Source: Alectoria sarmentosa (taxonomy: Eukaryota > Ascomycota > Lecanoromycetes > Lecanorales > Parmeliaceae). From it: a stretch of 64,000 nt of DNA. The stretch is from positions 124,001-188,000 of the forward strand of contig WOGZ01000001.1 of NCBI GenBank assembly GCA_009733775.1, in the 5' to 3' direction. Within the stretch, counting starts at the first letter, position 1. Each line of letters opens with the position of its first letter. The notes under the pieces were generated by a model. It ran no database searches. It saw nothing but the letters and a program-made list of their open reading frames with translations, and had not been told where the DNA came from. Made by a program: the position numbers and the translations under genes. Below are positions 53,168-64,000 of this stretch, piece by piece.

Positions 53168-53815
53168 ATGGCCACCTCCGCCGCCGCCGATAAATCTAGC
53201 ACCTATTTTCCTTTGGCCGGCTGCGTCGATGACGGCTGGTCCAAAGAAGATGAAGCGACGGCCACATGCTTCTGTGGGGCCGTGCAACTAGCATTTGTAA
53301 GTCTGGCACCTGACTCTGATCATCTGTATACAAGAGAAAAGTCTGCGAACTCCCTTTTCCCCTTTCGCCTGCCCCCCAAATTTTCCATCTCATCTGCTCT
53401 AACACCGCACCCAAACCCCCAGCCAACCCAAGGCCCAGGTCTGGTTAACTCCTTCATCTGCAATTGCACGGATTGCCGCAAAATCACCGCGTCCATGTTC
53501 GCATCCAACTTTACCGTCGCCAACACGCACCTGAAGCACCTGCGCGGCCGCGCCAATCTGACTACCTTCAGCCAATCGCGTTCTATCGCCTCAGGCAATA
53601 ATATGACCAACTACTTCTGTTCCACGTGCGGCACACTCATGTACCGCGTCAGCTCGGCTTTCCCAGAGCAGAGTATTTTGCGCATTGGCACCGTGGATGA
53701 TTTTCATTTGCACGAGACCAAGTTGAAGCCCACAAAGGAGCTGTTTGTTGAGAGCCGTGTGGGCTGGTTGCGTGGCGTGGAGGGGGTAAAGCAGGTCAGG
53801 GGCTCGCACTTATAA
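53168..53815 (+). CDS. GFA/CENP-V-type zinc-binding protein
   Basis: Two exons, 53168-53296 and 53423-53815, give 173 residues. The 126-nt intron (GTAAGT...CCCCCAG) is a multiple of three with no stop, so the unspliced frame stays open and would add 42 residues between the first zinc ligands and the rest. The spliced join AVQLAFPTQGPGLVNSFICN matches the family. Zinc ligands are in TCFCGAV, CNCTDCRK and CSTCGTLMYR. Conserved blocks are ASMFASNFTVANTHLKHLRG, ASGNNMTNYFC and ILRIGTVDDF. GFA-domain proteins bind zinc and some react with glutathione adducts such as S-hydroxymethylglutathione, but many have no known substrate. It is probably cytosolic. Confidence 0.9.
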   Translation: MATSAAADKSSTYFPLAGCVDDGWSKEDEATATCFCGAVQLAFVSLAPDSDHLYTREKSANSLFPFRLPPKFSISSALTPHPNPQPTQGPGLVNSFICNCTDCRKITASMFASNFTVANTHLKHLRGRANLTTFSQSRSIASGNNMTNYFCSTCGTLMYRVSSAFPEQSILRIGTVDDFHLHETKLKPTKELFVESRVGWLRGVEGVKQVRGSHL

Positions 53816-54883
53816 GGATCCCAAAGATCATGAAAATATGCATCGATATTGAAATTTAAGTAATCTGTGGATTTTAGAGCTTCGTACTGAAATAAGTACC
53901 TAGCCAAGTGCGCCAAGCCTCCCTTATCGGGCGTATCTGAGGTGTTTGATTGCTCGATATTTCCAGCTTAGTAATCAAAATTGGGCGGAGAGGCCCTTTG
54001 CCCTGAAATTTCAAGGCTTCATGATCCCTAGCTCGCACGCAGTCAGAGGGACAGAAAGTAAGCGGAGGCGTGTATTGTAGCAGGTTTGCTTCCGGCTTCG
54101 GACAGAGCCGGCCATACAGCAGAGTATTGTACCGCGTGACGCGAACGACGCCCATTGGTATTTGAGCATGCTTGGTCTCGCAAAATCGGCTGTCTCGTCG
54201 CTACACCTCGTCAGTGTAGTGGCTCCTTCCCCTGTCGGCAGCCAACTAGGTAGTCACACCTCCGCCGGTCACAACAGGCCTTGGAAATCAACTCATCCCA
54301 CGTGGACATCACAGCAGTAAGGCAGCGGTGCATGCCTCTTAATGAGCCAGGCACAGTCTGGAGGGAGGCAGGCAATGCGTGCCAAGTCTTAGATATCTAA
54401 GAGTGGTTGCAGGTCCGCTCGAAGCCTGTACCGCAAAGAGCGGCAGTTTATAGCTATCAATAGGAGCTATTGCGCTCTGCCGACGTTTTGAGGCTCATTG
54501 TAGTCCTTTGCTTGTTCCATTCCCATTAGCACACCGAGCGGCGGTAGTGAACGTCTATATATCAAAGTTTCGTATTTGTGATTATATTGACCGGGCCAGG
54601 AGAATTATTCTTATTTTCTCATGATTATAGAAAAAAGGTACAGTATAATCAAGGATTTGAAACCATGCTGAATGGGACAGAGACGTTGAATTTTTCACGC
54701 CCTGTGAGCCATGAGTAAACGTGTTCTTCAAGATATGGATTCATATAACTCAGACTCTCTGTGTACAGAGCTCACGGCAATGTAAGATCCCAGAAAGAGT
54801 ATACTTCCGTATCCTACGCAATCCATGGTCGATGAAATTCGTCAGATGGGGTATCATTATATGAGAAACGGTCGAGGCTCAGA
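53816..54883. other. Convergent intergenic
   Basis: 1.07 kb between the GFA and KCH 3' ends. Short frames near 53,874-54,155 are not gene-like. I see no tRNA or repeat that I can support. Confidence 0.4.
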
Positions 54884-56891
54884 TCAATAGCGAGGAGGCA
54901 CTGGTCTCCTTTGCCCGTATCCAGCATTCGGGATAGCCGTTGCCGGCCTCGACGGAGCCACAGGCCTTGCAAAAGACTGCTGCCAATTCCCCGCGTAAGG
55001 ATCATCTGGAGAAGTGTTGAACGTAGTGGCTTGGGGTAGAGGCGCTGTTCCAGATCGTTGAGCTGGTCGGTCAATCGATCCGAAATATTCGTTCAACGGT
55101 CTAGGCGGTAGCGTAGAGTTGAGGGGAGGCGCCGCAGATGATGGCGTTGGGTATACCGAGACCGGTAATCCAGATGAGGCGCTCTGTGTATGGGGATTGA
55201 AGGCTAGATAGCCACCGTTTCTGGGCGGGCCACTTGCTCTGTTAACAGGAGGATGCATCTCAAACTCCTGGGGAGGTGGATCGAAGCCTTGGGGGCCTGA
55301 AGGATGTCTCCCCACGGTAGTGAAAGACATGTCTCGCGGCATCGGTTTGAGGGTTTGCGGCTGAGAAAGGACGGAAGCTGGTGTTATCCTCCCGCTCATA
55401 TCACTATTCTGACGATTTGGTCGCCCGAATGTTGACGAAGAGTTGAAGGATCTTTGTGTGCTCTGGGAGCTTCCTGTAAAACTTCGGTTTGGAGGAGGTC
55501 TCGCGCTGTGCAATGTGCGAACTTCGGAATCCATCCTAGATGGCGCACCTTTTGGGCCAGGCTGACCGTTGCCGCCGTAACCCATTTCACTAGCTGAACC
55601 CAAAAGAGGCGCATTCGACTCGTAGCTTCCATTCGAGCGCACAGAAGACTGAGTGACGAGCCGAGCAGGCGGCTCCGGTCGCCGAGGATTCAAAAACAGA
55701 TTTGGAACGGTAGGTTCTCTGCCAATGACATCTATAGATGTATGAGGATCGATAGAAGAAGTCTCCATCTGGGTTGTCTGTCTTGAAAGTGTTGCAAAAT
55801 TATCTGTGCCTGGAGTGTCCAAGACGGGCAGTGTTGGGTGAAGCTTGACATCGGCTTGGAAAGCTCCATCTTTCGGACCCTTTGCTCCTTGCTTTGCTCG
55901 CGTATTGCTGTCCTTCGCTAAGGCCTTGTTTACTTTCTTCATCACGATCTTGTGCAGTCGGGTATCGATCTTTCTTCTACAATAACGCGAGAGGCTGCCA
56001 TCGCGGATGTGGTGCCATAGGTAAAGGATGTAGAACAAAATCGCCAAGGCCAGACTGAGAGCGGAGATGACCCAAATTATGAGTGTAAAGAGCATGCCGA
56101 ACAGGATTGCAGCTTGCTCTTTGTCCTTGTTTGCGAGAATTTGCACGTTGACGAAGAACTGAACGACTGGAGTATGGCCATCGCTGGCTGAGTGCTGCCC
56201 GGTCGGCACAAGATCTGCCTGCATAACTGAATACAAAGTAAGGGCGTTGATGGCGACTCGAGGACCTTCTGCAAAGCAGATGCGAAGCCATGCTGAGACA
56301 AATCAATACATGTCTTCGAGGAGTATAGGATGTAAGCTTACCTTCGAATGAGAAGTACGTGAACAAAGCTACATATTCGTTACCCTTCCTGCCTTTTGTA
56401 AGAGCAGCAAAGACAAGGAATCGCCTCCAGCCCCGGCCATTGGCGCCCATGCGTATACTCTGTACTCGAACGGCAAGTGGGTCGAGGTAGCTAGCAGCAA
56501 TAACGCCGCTCTTGATAGCTCGCACTGCCTTCATCCATCTGTATACCAAGAGAATCCAAGATAGTATGATACAACCCGTAAAGATCCACCTGGAGATGTG
56601 GAAGGGTATGGCAGGCTTTACCTGACCAGACCAGCGATCGAAAATTAGCAAGTTCGCGCAGGTGAACAAGTCGACTGCATATACAGCGATGCTGATGACA
56701 AGGAAGAGGTAGAGAATGCCGTAGGATAAAGGAGTAAGGCAGGACGTTGAGCGGAAGTCGGACAGGTTCTACATAGCGCATTGATCAGTAAAGGGTGTTG
56801 AAGAGGACGGGTAAGGTTGAAATACTATATAGTCCCACTTCTGTTCGTTCGATGCCTCTCCTTCCTTTTCGCGCAGGGCGCAACAGCTCAT
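54884..56891 (-). CDS. KCH-type low-affinity potassium channel (Kch1/Prm6 family)
   Basis: Three exons on the minus strand, 56826-56891, 56342-56768 and 54884-56292 (introns 57 and 49 nt), encode 633 residues. The start MSCCALREKEGEASNEQKWD and the next block NLSDFRSTSCLTPLSYGILY are typical of the family. Membrane helices are visible at about 39-57 (GILYLFLVISIAVYAVDL), 82-102 (RWIFTGCIILSWILLVYRWM), around 140-165 and at about 210-240 (ILFGMLFTLIIWVISALSLA). The family block LWHHIRDGSLSRYCRRKIDT follows. The C-terminal 350 residues are Pro/Ser-rich and disordered, with a YGQRRPVPPRY end. Yeast Kch1 and Kch2 mediate K+ influx that activates calcium influx during pheromone and stress responses. 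Cell-membrane location is inferred from the family. Confidence 0.9.
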
Positions 56892-57597
56892 GTTGAAGCG
56901 AGTGGATGGCTTCCGGGCCCGCCCAAAGAAGCCGAATTATCGGCGGCCTCCCTCAGAACTACGCGTGATTCGTAAAAGAGGTGACCTAGTTGTCAAAAGC
57001 GGTATCCAAAGTACTCAATCGTAATTTGGTAATGCTGATGGTGGTGAAAATAGAAGGTAAAAATGCGGCCGCATCACCTGGGTCGAGCCATTTTCCTTTG
57101 TCGGATTTCTGGAGGGGGCATGCACAATGAGAATTATGGCGAGGAGCAAGGACAAAGGCTACCTAAGTCGTTTCGTTCGTTGTAAGATGGTAGAGGAGAG
57201 ATGCAGGCTAGCAATGGGAGGATAAGGGACTGCGACCGGCGCTGAATGAGGATGAGGCTGGGTATGAGCGTGTACGCAAGGAATGTGGGTGGTGTGAGTC
57301 TAGAGCGTGTCAATAGCTCAAGGGCAGGAAGGGCAGCGATTTCGAGCAATGAACGAGAGTGAAGGTGAAGAAGCAGAAGAAGATGAAGCGTCACCGTATC
57401 ATTATTATGAGAATGAGAATGAGAATGAATGACCGTGGTCTTTCTTCACGATTCACATGCTGTTTCAGATTTTAGGGGCGCGAAGCAGACCTAGACGGCG
57501 CATGACTTTGGTTGGTGGTTCCTGCATCATCCGCTGGCTCGGGAGGGACAGAGGGGAACGAACGGGAACATCCAGGGGTTCAAACGGGGTCACTAAG
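56892..57597. other. Upstream region of KCH gene
   Basis: 700 bp with promoter and leader of the KCH gene. It includes a short GAATGA repeat near 57,406-57,430. It runs into the AT-rich repeat pair. No gene is seen. Confidence 0.45.
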
Positions 57598-57599
57598 TA

Positions 57600-58935
57600 A
57601 GTACTACCTTAGCGGAGGGCTATGGTTTGCGACAACTGTATCTAGCTGATATTCCAAATAATAACCGCTAATAGGCGGTTTCTTGGTAATGTAACCTATT
57701 ATTGCTAAATGTGTGTTAAATTATATATCATAATTCGTTACAATTAAATAACGGTAATTGAACGATTTTTCGCACATCCGTCTCAATAATATATACGATT
57801 ATTTATAAAAACATATATTTATTTTTAAAGTTGTCAAACATGTTAAGTTTATACTCGAAAGTTTTATATATCGAGAAACATCAACGCTTTTAAAAATTTG
57901 ATAACAAAAATGAGCGATTTAAATGATTTTCTCGCGAGAGTAACATTCACGATATTTTACGCTCGATATCTTATATGTAAATGATTAATGTGAAAATGTG
58001 AGATGATACAGTAAAGGTCAGGGCAATTTTCAAGATCACCTTCGATTTCGACGTTATTTCGACATTAAATGAAAATTACAACTTATTAATTATGCTTATA
58101 TATCATCGATGAAAAGTATCGTTTATAAAAAACGATTATAAATAATAACGTTTGTTTTTTGTGACCGCCTATGAACAGCTATTTTGTTTAAAATCGTTAT
58201 ATATTTATTACGATAATGTTACGATATAACTACGGTACTAAGTTTTACGCTTGGGTCGTTAAGATACTTAGTATCTTAGCGAAGAGCTATGATTTGCGAC
58301 AACTATATCTAGCTGGTATTCCAAATAATAATCGCTAATAAACGATTTCTTGATAATGTAACCTATTATTGTTAAATGTGTGTTAAATTATATATCATAA
58401 TTTGTTACAATTAAATAACGATAATTGAACGATTTTTCGCACATTCGTCTCAATAATATATACGATTATTTATAAAAACATATATTTGTTTTTAAAGTTG
58501 TCAAACATATCAAATTTATATTCGAAAGTCTTATATATCGAGAAACATCAACGCTTTTAAAAATTTGATAACAAAAATAAACGATTTAAATGATTTTTTC
58601 GCGAAAATAACATTCACGATATTTTACGCTCGATATCTTATATATAAATAATTAATATGAAGATGTGAAATAATATAATAAAAATCAAAATAGCTTTCAG
58701 GGTCACCCTCGATTCCGACGCTATTTCGACATTAAATGAAAATTACAACTTATTAATCATGTTTACGTATCATCGATAAAAGATATCGTCTATAAAAAAC
58801 GATTATAAATAATAATGTTTGTTTTTTGTGACCGCCTATGAGCAGCTATTTTGTTTGAGACCGTTATATATTTGTTACGGTAGTGCTACGGTATAGCTAC
58901 GGTACTAAGTCTTACGCTTGGGTCGCTAAGGTACC
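57600..58935. repeat. Tandem pair of RIP-mutated ~667-bp repeats
   Basis: Two direct copies, about 57,600-58,266 and 58,267-58,935, offset by 667 bp. They align almost without gaps; differences I checked are transitions (G/A or C/T) in both directions, the RIP signature. Each unit starts with a TAYCTTAGCG motif and ends with its inverse CGYTAAGRTA, giving short inverted ends, and the junction forms the palindrome TAAGATACTTAGTATCTTA. No coding trace is visible. The unit could be a non-autonomous (MITE-like) element inserted twice in tandem. Confidence 0.85.
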
Positions 58936-59529
58936 TTATGGCTGAAAGATTAGCGCCCTTGGCGAGACTTGGCCCTCTCCCCTCAGTTGCTTCCCGATTC
59001 CCAATTCCCAGTGGGCTTACAACATTATCATTGTCACCACTTTGAATGTGATATTTAATGAGCTTTCTGTGCACTCTATGTATGGGCTCATCCTTTTTCA
59101 TGACAATGATTTGGAAATTCCTGAAACCCTGAAACCCTTGAAATACCTGAGGCTCTGTACGAAAAGGAAGTTCCCTCAGAAAAAAGGACCTCTCCTCACG
59201 GATGTCCCTATTACTCCTGTTCAACAGCACTGGTGGCACCAACTCGAGTACTTAGGGAATCAATTGGTCCTTCAATGTCAGAAAGCCTATTACTCAAACT
59301 CCCCTTTCAACGTGATGCGATACAGAGCCTTCCTCCAATTACCATTCTTATGCTGAGCTCAAATCCATAAACATATTGCCGGTATGGAGAACTCGCGATA
59401 TCCTGGTGAAGCGAATCGTGACGCTACGTGATGACATGCGTGGAAGGAAGGCGATGAGTATAGTGGTGATGAGATGAGCTATGATGCTTCTTGAAAGAAA
59501 ACCAAGGGGAGTGGACAAACGGCGGTTGA
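58936..59529. other. Intergenic
   Basis: 594 bp between the tandem repeat and the coiled-coil gene's 3' end. A plus frame at 59042-59356 has no family-like features. Base composition returns to normal. Confidence 0.4.
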
Positions 59530-62500
59530 TCACGCCATATCCTTGTCCTCCTGCGGATTGTCGCTCTGTGCTGGCACCGAAATGTCCTCTGACGCCTTGA
59601 GGCGGTGCATTCCATCCTCAATTGTCGTGATTTTCATCTTCTTTCGGTCATCGTCCCCCTCGTCATCCGCCTCTCCGTCCGAGCATTCATCATGTCTTCT
59701 CTTCCTTCCTACTCCTGCTCCGAGAATGGGCTTGGTCGTTGGTCGGCGTGCAATTCGACGACCGGATCTGCGCGCTGGCTTGGATGCAGGCTTTGTATCA
59801 AGGATCTCTCCTTCCTCTAGCTCATCATCTGACTTCTCACCCCCATCAGTTGGCAAAGATGGCTTGTCATCTGCCTCATCATCGGAGCCTTGGGCCGAGC
59901 TCTTGCTCGAAACACCTCCAGATCGGACTGTAGGGCCAGTTGAGGCGGCTGGCTGGCTGCAACCCGCCTTTGTCTTCCTGTCACGAAACCCACGAGCCCC
60001 TCGAGCCTCGACTTCATAACGCAAAACATCCAGAGCCGCGACCTCGTCATTGTCCATCTTCGTTCCCGTGGACGATCGGTCGTCTGGAAAGCTTCCCTCT
60101 GGCCACTGTTGCTCGCCCTTCTCGGCCTGCAATGACTGGGTACCCGAAGGTGTATCGTGCTCATCCATTGCTTGATCCAGAGTGCTTTCGCGTGCTTTCC
60201 GTTCCTCAAGCTCTTTCGAGAGTCTGGCAACATTGTATTGAAGGGCGCTGATGGCTTTCCGCTGCTCGTCTTGCATCCCGGCAGGCTCTCCAGCGCGTTC
60301 ATTGTCCATCATGCTGTCGCCGCCTAAAGAGCTCTTCCCTCTAAACGCTGCAAGTTCATTCTCCAATACCTTGTGTTTTTTCCTCAGGTCTGAAAGTTGG
60401 TTAGAATAGATGCCGCAATTGTCTCTAGCCTTCTTTCGGTCGTCCTTCATGTTACTCAACTCACGTTGACATGTTGTGAGTCTGCTTTGCAGCGGGTTAA
60501 TGCTCTGAGCACGTCGCTGATCTGCTCTCATTGTTTCCACTTCATACCTCAGATTCTCGACAGCCGTCTGTGCATGATTGAGCTGCTCGCGGTCATGCTT
60601 CGCGTCGCTACTCAAACGAGAGTTGTTCCTTTGGGCTATCTTCGCGTCTTGTTGCAATTTAGTAACGGATGATTGCAAATTAAGTTCTCTCTTTTCACAA
60701 GCTGCATGGTCGACGGTGGGAGCGTTTTTGGCCTTCTCCAATTCTGTGTCCTTCTCCAAAAGTAGGCGATCTTGCTCTCGGATTCTCTTTGAATTATGTG
60801 CCAGCTGGTCGGAGTAGTGATTCCGGAATTTTTCACCGACTTCGCACTCGACTTCGCCTTTGATCTGCCGCCGAAGGTCATCCGCCACTTGGGATCTTAG
60901 CTCTGCGCGGACCTCTCGTCTCATTTCGTCCCTAGTATTGTCGTCAGACATCTCGACATCTTTTGCGACCTCATCAAGAGCTTCTCTCAGCTTCTGACAA
61001 TTCGGACAATTTGTTTCCAGAATTTGTATGCGTTGTTGTTGATGGTCGACAGTTTGATTTAAAGCCTCGATCTGGCTTTGCAGCGATCGTATCTCTCTTC
61101 GACTACATGACTGCAGGTCTACCAACGCTTCATTCTGGTTCTCCACTCGTTGGCCCTCTCGAACCAGGTTTGCATGCTCATCTCTTGCTGTTCCAAGCTG
61201 TTGCGAAAGGTCATTATTGGTTACTTGGAGGGACCCATTTGCGTTGCGGAGTTGCGTGAGTTTCAAACCCTGCGTGATGGCATGCTCGGCACATCTCGCG
61301 TGGATTTTCTGTAGCTCTGCCAGCTCGTTGTGTAAGGGGGTGACCCGCCCCTGGATCTCGCCGTCCTTGACTCGAAGCATTTCCTCCAACTGCTCTTTTG
61401 CGATCACCAGCTGGCCAATCCTAGAATTATGGCTAGTGGAGTTCTCGTCACACTGAGCATGAGCGAGTCGAGACTCCTCGAGCTCATTACTCAATGTGTT
61501 CAGACGCTGGACAGTGCCTGCACAGGAAGCTGGCTCGGCGACCAATGTCCCGTTCGCCTCCTCAAGATCTGCAACTTCTTTCTCTTTCTCCCCCAGCTCT
61601 GTCCGCAAAGTAGCAATAATCTTGAGTGAATCCCTGTCTGCGGTCGCATTTTCAGCTTGAAGGTTTCTAATCTCCTCGTCCTTCCCAGCCAATTGCGTGT
61701 GCAAATGCCCACTGCACTCGCCATGCTCATCGCTTAGCTTCTCAAGATCAGTTCGCATCCCGCCGATTTGCGCAGTCAACGTCTCCTTCTCTTGTTCTAG
61801 ATCACGGATGTTTTGCTCTTTGACCGTAGTAGAGGCCTCCAACTCAAGTTCTTCTGGGACCCTCTCTCCGAGCATCTGCTCAAATTCTGCGCTAGCCTGT
61901 ACAGTTGAATGCTGACGCTGTTCCCGAAGGTCCTTGATTATTTGATCCCTCTCTGCCAACGTCGCCTGATATCCTTTCGAAAGGTTCTCGCCTATAAGGT
62001 TCGGTGGCGATTGAGGTCCAGTAGACGGAGAGGTACTCGGTTTAGCGATTTTTGGCCCCTTGAGTAAGAGCTTCTTGTGGGTTTTCGGCAATGAAGATGG
62101 TCGTTGGGTTCGTCGATGCTCGGGCTTGGGTCGAGCCTTTAGGGTCGTGATGACGGATGTGGCCGGTCCCTGCTGGGGCTCCATGCTGAGCGTTTGCGTT
62201 TCACCCCGAGCCAGGTCAAGTTGACGATTTACTTCGACCAAGTTCTCTTGGAGCGTTTGCACTTCAGCCTGAGCAAGGTCGCGTTGACGGTTCGCTTCGG
62301 ACAGATCCTCTTGCAGCGTTTGACCTTCACCCTCAGCCAGGTCGCGCTCATAAATCGCTTCGGACGTGTCACTCTTGAGCTGTTGAATCTCGTTTGACAT
62401 CTGGAACACCTGCCTACTGTACCCATCACGGTCGCTCTCGGTGTTCCACACATCCTGCGCTAGAGAGCGGATCTCTTCTTGATCAATCCGATGTTGGTCA

Positions 62501-62914
62501 TCCAACCCCTGAATGGTGTTGTGAAAGTCCCTTCGCTCTTCGTTCATATCGCTGTCGGCGGTTTGCAGCTTCTCATTCGCATGGAAGAGCTGGTTCTCAG
62601 TGTCTCTGAGCTTGATGTGGATATCGCACCTCTCGTAAGTCCCCTTTCTTGAGTCTTCTCTCGCCTCATCTCGCTCGTTCCTTATATTTTTATAGGCATT
62701 ATATAGGCTTAAAGCCCAGAGAAATAAAGCGAAAAGGAAAGTGCAGAGGAAGTTCACGAGGAGATAGCAGCGGTTCTGAAGCGGCCAGTCAGCTCTCTAT
62801 CCCAGCTCTGGGGATCTCAACACTCACTTCCTCTCGAAAAGGATCTAAGAGACCCAATTCTGTGAGGATGACTCCCCACCAATTGTCCATTTCAGGGTCG
62901 TATCCAGTAGGCAT
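59530..62914 (-). CDS. Long coiled-coil protein with N-terminal membrane helix
   Basis: Two exons on the minus strand, 62828-62914 and 59530-62775 (intron 52 nt, phase 0), give 1110 residues. The first 29 residues (MPTGYDPEMDNWWGVILTEL) are joined to one hydrophobic helix at about 32-52 (YLLVNFLCTFLFALFLWALS). Residues about 60-830 are largely coiled coil, rich in Glu, Gln, Leu and Arg. Three 21-residue repeats of the form RDLAxxExQTLQExLxExNRQ occur near 162-225. The last 200 residues are acidic/basic and disordered with nuclear-signal-like GRKRRHDECSDG and KPARRSGRRIARRPTTK. I do not recognise a family. The shape suggests a tether or scaffold anchored in a membrane, perhaps the nuclear envelope given the basic motifs, which is inference. 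Confidence 0.8.
62185..62350 (-). repeat. 63-bp tandem repeat inside coiled-coil gene
   Basis: About three degenerate 63-bp units encode the 21-residue repeat of the coiled coil (RDLAxxExQTLQExLxExNRQ). Copies differ by many point changes but keep the length, so the reading frame is preserved. Confidence 0.75.
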
Positions 62915-64000
62915 GCTGCCAATAGTGGACCAGAAAAGCTTATAAAAGAAAGAAGCACCCATATCGGCAAGAGTCTAAATACCTCTTGTGGTTCGAGTAT
63001 GGCAAGGGTAGATGGCGAACGGTATGTTTTCCTGTTGTGTACGATGTGTGGGATGGAGTCCAGGATAGACGCAGGATTATCAAGGTCTCAGAGCTTGCTG
63101 TGACCGTCAAAGGTCGGAAGGCTTGAAGATACGTCAGACGTTGGGCTCGTGATCTTGTTATCTCATGGATGAAGGTAGCAGAAGAAAGTGGATGTGGTTG
63201 ATAATGGGTGGTGTCGTGTGTAACGAAGGTGGATGATGTGTAGGATGCACGGAAGGAAGAGGAGGATGGTGAAAACGAGGGCACTTAAATAGTCGATGTG
63301 GTGTGTGTTGAGAGGAGGAGGCTGGTCAGGAGTCATCTTTCAAAGATTCACTCTCACTACGTTCCACATAATGCTCTCAACACTTCAGTTCCCTGTTCCC
63401 CACTCCTGACAGCCTCGAGCGGCTATTGGTGGACAATAGCCTTAGTATCTGCTTGGAATCTCCTTAGCTGCGCTCTTCTCTGATCGTGCCCGACTGGTGC
63501 TCGCGCTAATGCTGGATGGAGTGTTTAGGAGACCTAGGACACCACTGTTGTCTAGCACAGGTTACTCAAAGTCGCACCCAGACGAATCTTTAGGATCCTT
63601 TGACAGAAAGAGTCGAAATATTTTGGTTGATACCCACAAAGAAATGTGCCCAGAATAAAAGGAGCTTTTAAAATTTGTTGATGTTTTGAGGACTGTTCCC
63701 CTTGCGAGTCTCCGGATGTTTTGAAATTGCCTCGATGCATGACTTCTGCCACAGTCTCTTACTCGGGATGGAAACCCTTTCTCTATCATTTTGTGTGAGC
63801 TTGGAAGTCGTTTCGCTTCGTAGATCATCCTTTTTTTTTTTTTTTTTTTTCGGAGCCTTGTCCATGAAAGACACTTTTCTTTGTTTACTGCGTGCAATCT
63901 TTCAGGCCTTTCGAGCATCTTCTCTTTTATACGAGACAACCTTCTTTGTTGTATTGGCAGACAGAAATTCAGCTTAAGGAGTGGCTTGGATTTAGGGGGT
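62915..64000. other. Upstream region to window end
   Basis: Nearly 1.1 kb without a gene I can support. It should contain the coiled-coil gene promoter. A run of 20 T lies at 63,831-63,850. Open frames here overlap and are lysine- or leucine-rich by composition only. Confidence 0.4.
63831..63850 (+). repeat. T20 homopolymer
   Basis: Twenty consecutive T in noncoding sequence. The length is prone to sequencing error. It could be the tail of a retroposed copy, but no such copy is recognised beside it. Confidence 0.8.

Overview
The window looks like nuclear DNA of a filamentous ascomycete (Pezizomycotina). Genes are spaced 0.3-2 kb apart on both strands, most have introns of about 50-60 nt with GT-AG ends and CTRAY-like branch points, and several families are typical of these fungi (AcuK/Ert1 regulator, Dug2, KCH channel, Mam3, DHA1 transporter). 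Three very AT-rich islands look like transposons degraded by repeat-induced point mutation (RIP). I cannot fix the class or species. Exon structures were worked out by hand from reading frame, splice motifs and remembered family alignments.

Layout. 1-1129: 3' part of an F-box-type gene. 1881-3781 (-): membrane-anchored fucose-lectin-like protein. 5862-7389 (+): old-yellow-enzyme-type ene-reductase with a predicted 5-nt exon. 7720-9584 (-): cytochrome P450, convergent with it. 10761-11102 (+): small basic protein. 11993-13597 (-): Thr-type asparaginase. 14041-16012: RIP-degraded piggyBac-type transposon. 16261-19285 (+): DUG2-type glutathione-degradation protein. 20019-22955 (+): BTB protein. 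23706-24770 (-): secreted or single-pass surface protein. 27002-29317 (-): Mam3/CNNM protein. 29868-30885 (-): four-helix membrane protein. 31477-33489: RIP-degraded pogo-type DNA transposon with perfect inverted ends and TA duplication. 33509-34084 (+): NIF3-like small protein. 34535-37384 (-): DEAH helicase (DHR2 type), head to head with riboflavin kinase (37621-38314, +). 38644-40829 (-): AcuK/Ert1-type zinc-cluster regulator. 42355-44695 (-): ten-exon DHA1 transporter. 46030-47337 (+): glycine-rich-helix protein. 47516-47851 (-): 78-residue unknown protein. 49516-52296 (-): TAPT1/Emp65 protein. 53168-53815 (+): GFA-domain protein. 54884-56891 (-): KCH potassium channel. 57600-58935: tandem pair of RIP-mutated ~667-bp repeats. 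59530-62914 (-): long coiled-coil membrane protein.

Most genes are housekeeping or general physiology (nitrogen salvage, FMN supply, rRNA processing, gluconeogenic regulation, ion homeostasis, ER membrane). There is no obvious secondary-metabolite cluster; the P450 and ene-reductase pair could share a pathway, but only adjacency suggests it. The least ordinary material is the piggyBac relic, which lies in the shared upstream region of two nitrogen-salvage genes, the pogo relic with iterated end motifs, the tandem RIP repeat, the 5-nt exon, and a recurring GTYGGY splice donor.
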